Shown here piece by piece: positions 4,633 through 6,251 of a stretch of 6,251 nucleotides of DNA (the first letter of the stretch is position 1; every line of letters starts with the position of its first letter). The stretch is taken from the NCBI GenBank assembly GCA_031289325.1, contig JAITPS010000167.1, positions 1-6,251 on the forward strand. Reading direction: 5' to 3'. Made by a program: the position numbers and the translations under genes. Source of the DNA: Candidatus Methanovirga meridionalis (GTDB lineage Archaea > Methanobacteriota > Methanobacteria > Methanobacteriales > Methanobacteriaceae). Under the pieces are notes generated by a model. That model saw only the letters and a list, made by a program, of their open reading frames with translations, was not told where the DNA came from and did not search any database.

Positions 4633-5859
4633 ATGTATAATATTGGAGAAGCTCTAATTGGAGAAGGTGATGAATTAGCTCACATTGATTTAATAATAGG
4701 AGATAAAGAAAGTCAAGTAGGTAATGCCTTTGTAAATGGTATGAGTCAATTATCTATTGGACATACCCCACTACTTTCTGTTATTAGACCTAACTTAATG
4801 ACAAAACCAGCTACATTGATTATTCCTAAAGTAACAATTGGAAATCTTAATGATGCAAGTAAAATATTTGGTCCTGCACAAACAGCTGTTGGTAGAGCTG
4901 TTGCAGATTCTGTTGAAGAAGGAATAATTTCAAAAGATGAAGTTGAAGATTTAGTTATACTTGTAAGTGTATTTATAGGTCCTAATGCTCAAAATTACAG
5001 GAAAATATATCAATATAATTATGGTGCTACTAAATTAGCTATTAAAAGAGCTATGAATGGATATCCGTCTATTAAAAAAGTATTGAATGAGAAAGATCGT
5101 GGAACTCATCCAATAATGGGCTTCAAAGTAAATAGGTTATGGAGTCCTCCATATTTACAAATTGCTTTAGACTTAGATAATCTTGAAACAATGGAAAAAG
5201 TAATAAAAGCAATTCCAGATAGAGAAAGAATACTGATTGAAGCAGGAACCCCACTAATTAAAAAGTTCGGTGTAAGTGTGATAAGTAAAATAAGAAAGTT
5301 AAAACCTGAAGCATTTATAATAGCTGATTTAAAAACCTTAGATGTTGGAAGAGTAGAAGTTTCAATGGCGGCTAATGAAACCGCTGATGCGATATGTATA
5401 TCTGGACTTGGAACAATCGAATCCATTGAAAAAGCTATTCATGAAGCAGGAAAACAAGGAATATACTCCATACTTGACATGATGAATGTTAAAAATGTTA
5501 TAGATAAATTGAAAGAAATTAAAGATGATTTAAAACCAAATATAGTTCTTTTACATAGAAATGTTGACCTTGAAACTGCAAAAACAGAAAAAGGTGAGAA
5601 AAGTAAGCATAACAGTGAATGGGGAAATATAAAAAATATTAAGCAAATTATTGGCAACGGTCTTGCAGCTGTAGCAGGAGGAATAACCCCTCAAAAAATC
5701 AATGAAGCTAAAGATAGTGGAGCTGATATCCTTATTGTAGGAAGATACATTATTGGATCAAGTGATGTTAGAAGATCAACCGAAGACTTCTTAGAACATT
5801 TACCTCAAGATCCAGATAACATGAGATTAGCTCTTGATGAAGATGAAACAATTGACTAA
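4633..5859 (+). CDS. fae-hps: Bifunctional formaldehyde-activating enzyme / 3-hexulose-6-phosphate synthase
   Basis: This 408-residue cytoplasmic fusion has two domains. The N-terminal Fae domain (about 1-160) condenses formaldehyde with tetrahydromethanopterin to methylene-H4MPT. It has the family signature GEGDELAHIDLIIG, with the catalytic histidine at H17, and IGPNAQNYRKIYQYNYGATK (115-134). The C-terminal Hps domain (about 173-390) is an OMP-decarboxylase-like barrel with ALDLD (178-182), the catalytic DxKxxD motif as D232, K234 and D237, and phosphate-binding segments near VAGGITP (347-353) and IVGR (368-371). In methanogens the pair is thought to run the ribulose monophosphate pathway backwards: hexulose-6-phosphate is split to ribulose-5-phosphate for nucleotide synthesis, and the released formaldehyde is captured as methylene-H4MPT. 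The isomerase partner (Phi) is not in this window. The length is normal for the fusion and no defect is seen. An acidic tail (DEDETID) closes the protein. Confidence 0.96.
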   Translation: MYNIGEALIGEGDELAHIDLIIGDKESQVGNAFVNGMSQLSIGHTPLLSVIRPNLMTKPATLIIPKVTIGNLNDASKIFGPAQTAVGRAVADSVEEGIISKDEVEDLVILVSVFIGPNAQNYRKIYQYNYGATKLAIKRAMNGYPSIKKVLNEKDRGTHPIMGFKVNRLWSPPYLQIALDLDNLETMEKVIKAIPDRERILIEAGTPLIKKFGVSVISKIRKLKPEAFIIADLKTLDVGRVEVSMAANETADAICISGLGTIESIEKAIHEAGKQGIYSILDMMNVKNVIDKLKEIKDDLKPNIVLLHRNVDLETAKTEKGEKSKHNSEWGNIKNIKQIIGNGLAAVAGGITPQKINEAKDSGADILIVGRYIIGSSDVRRSTEDFLEHLPQDPDNMRLALDEDETID

Positions 5860-5889
5860 ACATCTTCTTTAACTATTATCAGATAAGTA

Positions 5890-5914
5890 TTATTTATTTT
5901 TTTATTTATTTTTC
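5890..5914 (+). terminator. U-tract terminator of fae-hps
   Basis: About 30 bases after the stop codon the plus strand is T-rich, with T7 at 5897-5903 and T5 at 5909-5913. No stem precedes it. A bare U-tract is sufficient for many archaeal terminators. Confidence 0.55.
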
Positions 5915-5930
5915 AATATATTGGATTTTA

Positions 5931-6010
5931 TAAAGTTCTTAATAAATAATTAAAGTTCTTAATAAATAATTAAAGTTCTTAATAAATAATTAAAGTTCTT
6001 AATAAACAAT
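5931..6010. repeat. 20-bp tandem repeat, 4 copies
   Basis: The unit TAAAGTTCTTAATAAATAAT occurs four times head to tail. The first three copies are identical and the fourth has one T-to-C change (AATAAACAAT). It begins 17 bases after the fae-hps U-tract. It is unrelated in sequence to the 20-bp repeat at 421-499. Confidence 0.95.
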
Positions 6011-6080
6011 TTTTTTAAAAATAAATATTATTAAAAGATATTAATTTAAAATTAATTATATTAATTAAAATAAATTTATA

Positions 6081-6251
6081 TTATCTAAAACTTAAAATTA
6101 TATATTTTCATGAAATAATAGTTAAAATTAAATAATTTAATAATGAAATTTAATAAGTTTATGTTATCTAAAACTTAAAATTATATATTTTCATGAAATA
6201 ATAGTTAAAATTAAATAATTTAATAATGAAATTTAATAAGTTTATATTATC
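6081..6251. repeat. 83-bp tandem repeat, two copies plus start of a third
   Basis: Copies at 6081-6163 and 6164-6246 differ at only one base (the last, G versus A), and the first five bases of another copy (TTATC) close the window. Each unit contains the perfect 10-bp palindrome TTTCATGAAA (6106-6115 and 6189-6198), a word also present at 397-406. There are no variable spacers, so this is not a CRISPR array. The array probably continues beyond the window. Confidence 0.93.

Larger units (their letters stand above)
5860..6251. other. Intergenic region downstream of fae-hps
   Basis: No gene is visible in these 392 bases. They contain a U-tract terminator, a 20-bp x 4 tandem repeat, and an 83-bp tandem repeat that continues past the window end. 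The stretch 6011-6080 is plain A/T sequence with nothing recognisable. Confidence 0.75.

Noticed and set aside
5106..5657. Two minus-strand open frames (5106-5426 and 5439-5657)
   Set aside because: Both are antisense to the intact fae-hps gene and have no independent start signals.
6081..6251. Possible CRISPR array
   Set aside because: The whole 83-bp unit is repeated with one base change; there are no variable spacers between short repeats, and no cas gene is in the window.

Overview
This window looks like a chromosomal segment of a very AT-rich methanogenic archaeon of the order Methanobacteriales, most likely Methanobrevibacter or Methanosphaera. Three things point there. The alanyl-tRNA synthetase has the archaeal architecture, with an N-terminal cysteine-rich extension and an archaeal-type motif 3. 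The formaldehyde-activating enzyme is fused to 3-hexulose-6-phosphate synthase, an arrangement typical of methanogens. The intergenic DNA is almost pure A/T, with archaeal-style TATA boxes and U-tracts.

Layout: 1-766 is non-coding and packed with unrelated short tandem repeats (units of 15, 9, 36, 20, 17 and 11 bp). 767-1081 (+) encodes a small winged-helix DNA-binding protein, directly downstream of an 11-bp-phased repeat that could be its operator. 1098-3842 (-) is alaS, convergent with the regulator and separated from it by 16 bp. 3843-4632 is a 790-bp divergent intergenic region; it holds a segment bounded by a perfect 13-bp inverted repeat and, inside it, an array of hairpins arranged partly as 52-bp units. 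4633-5859 (+) is the bifunctional fae-hps gene, with a good ribosome binding site, a TATA box and a downstream U-tract. 5860-6251 is non-coding, with a 20-bp x 4 tandem repeat and an 83-bp tandem repeat that runs off the window end.

The three genes do not form one operon and share no pathway: alaS serves translation, fae-hps serves pentose-phosphate synthesis and formaldehyde capture on tetrahydromethanopterin, and the wHTH protein is a regulator of unknown target. The genes are ordinary. The unusual content is the intergenic DNA, where nearly every stretch contains a different, nearly perfect tandem duplication. A dispersed repeat (24 bp identical, inverted orientation) links the left intergenic region to the hairpin array. 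The best candidate for something undescribed is the inverted-repeat-bounded hairpin array at 4042-4532. It could be a non-autonomous mobile element, a structured RNA, or a repeat family unique to these genomes; the sequence alone does not decide.
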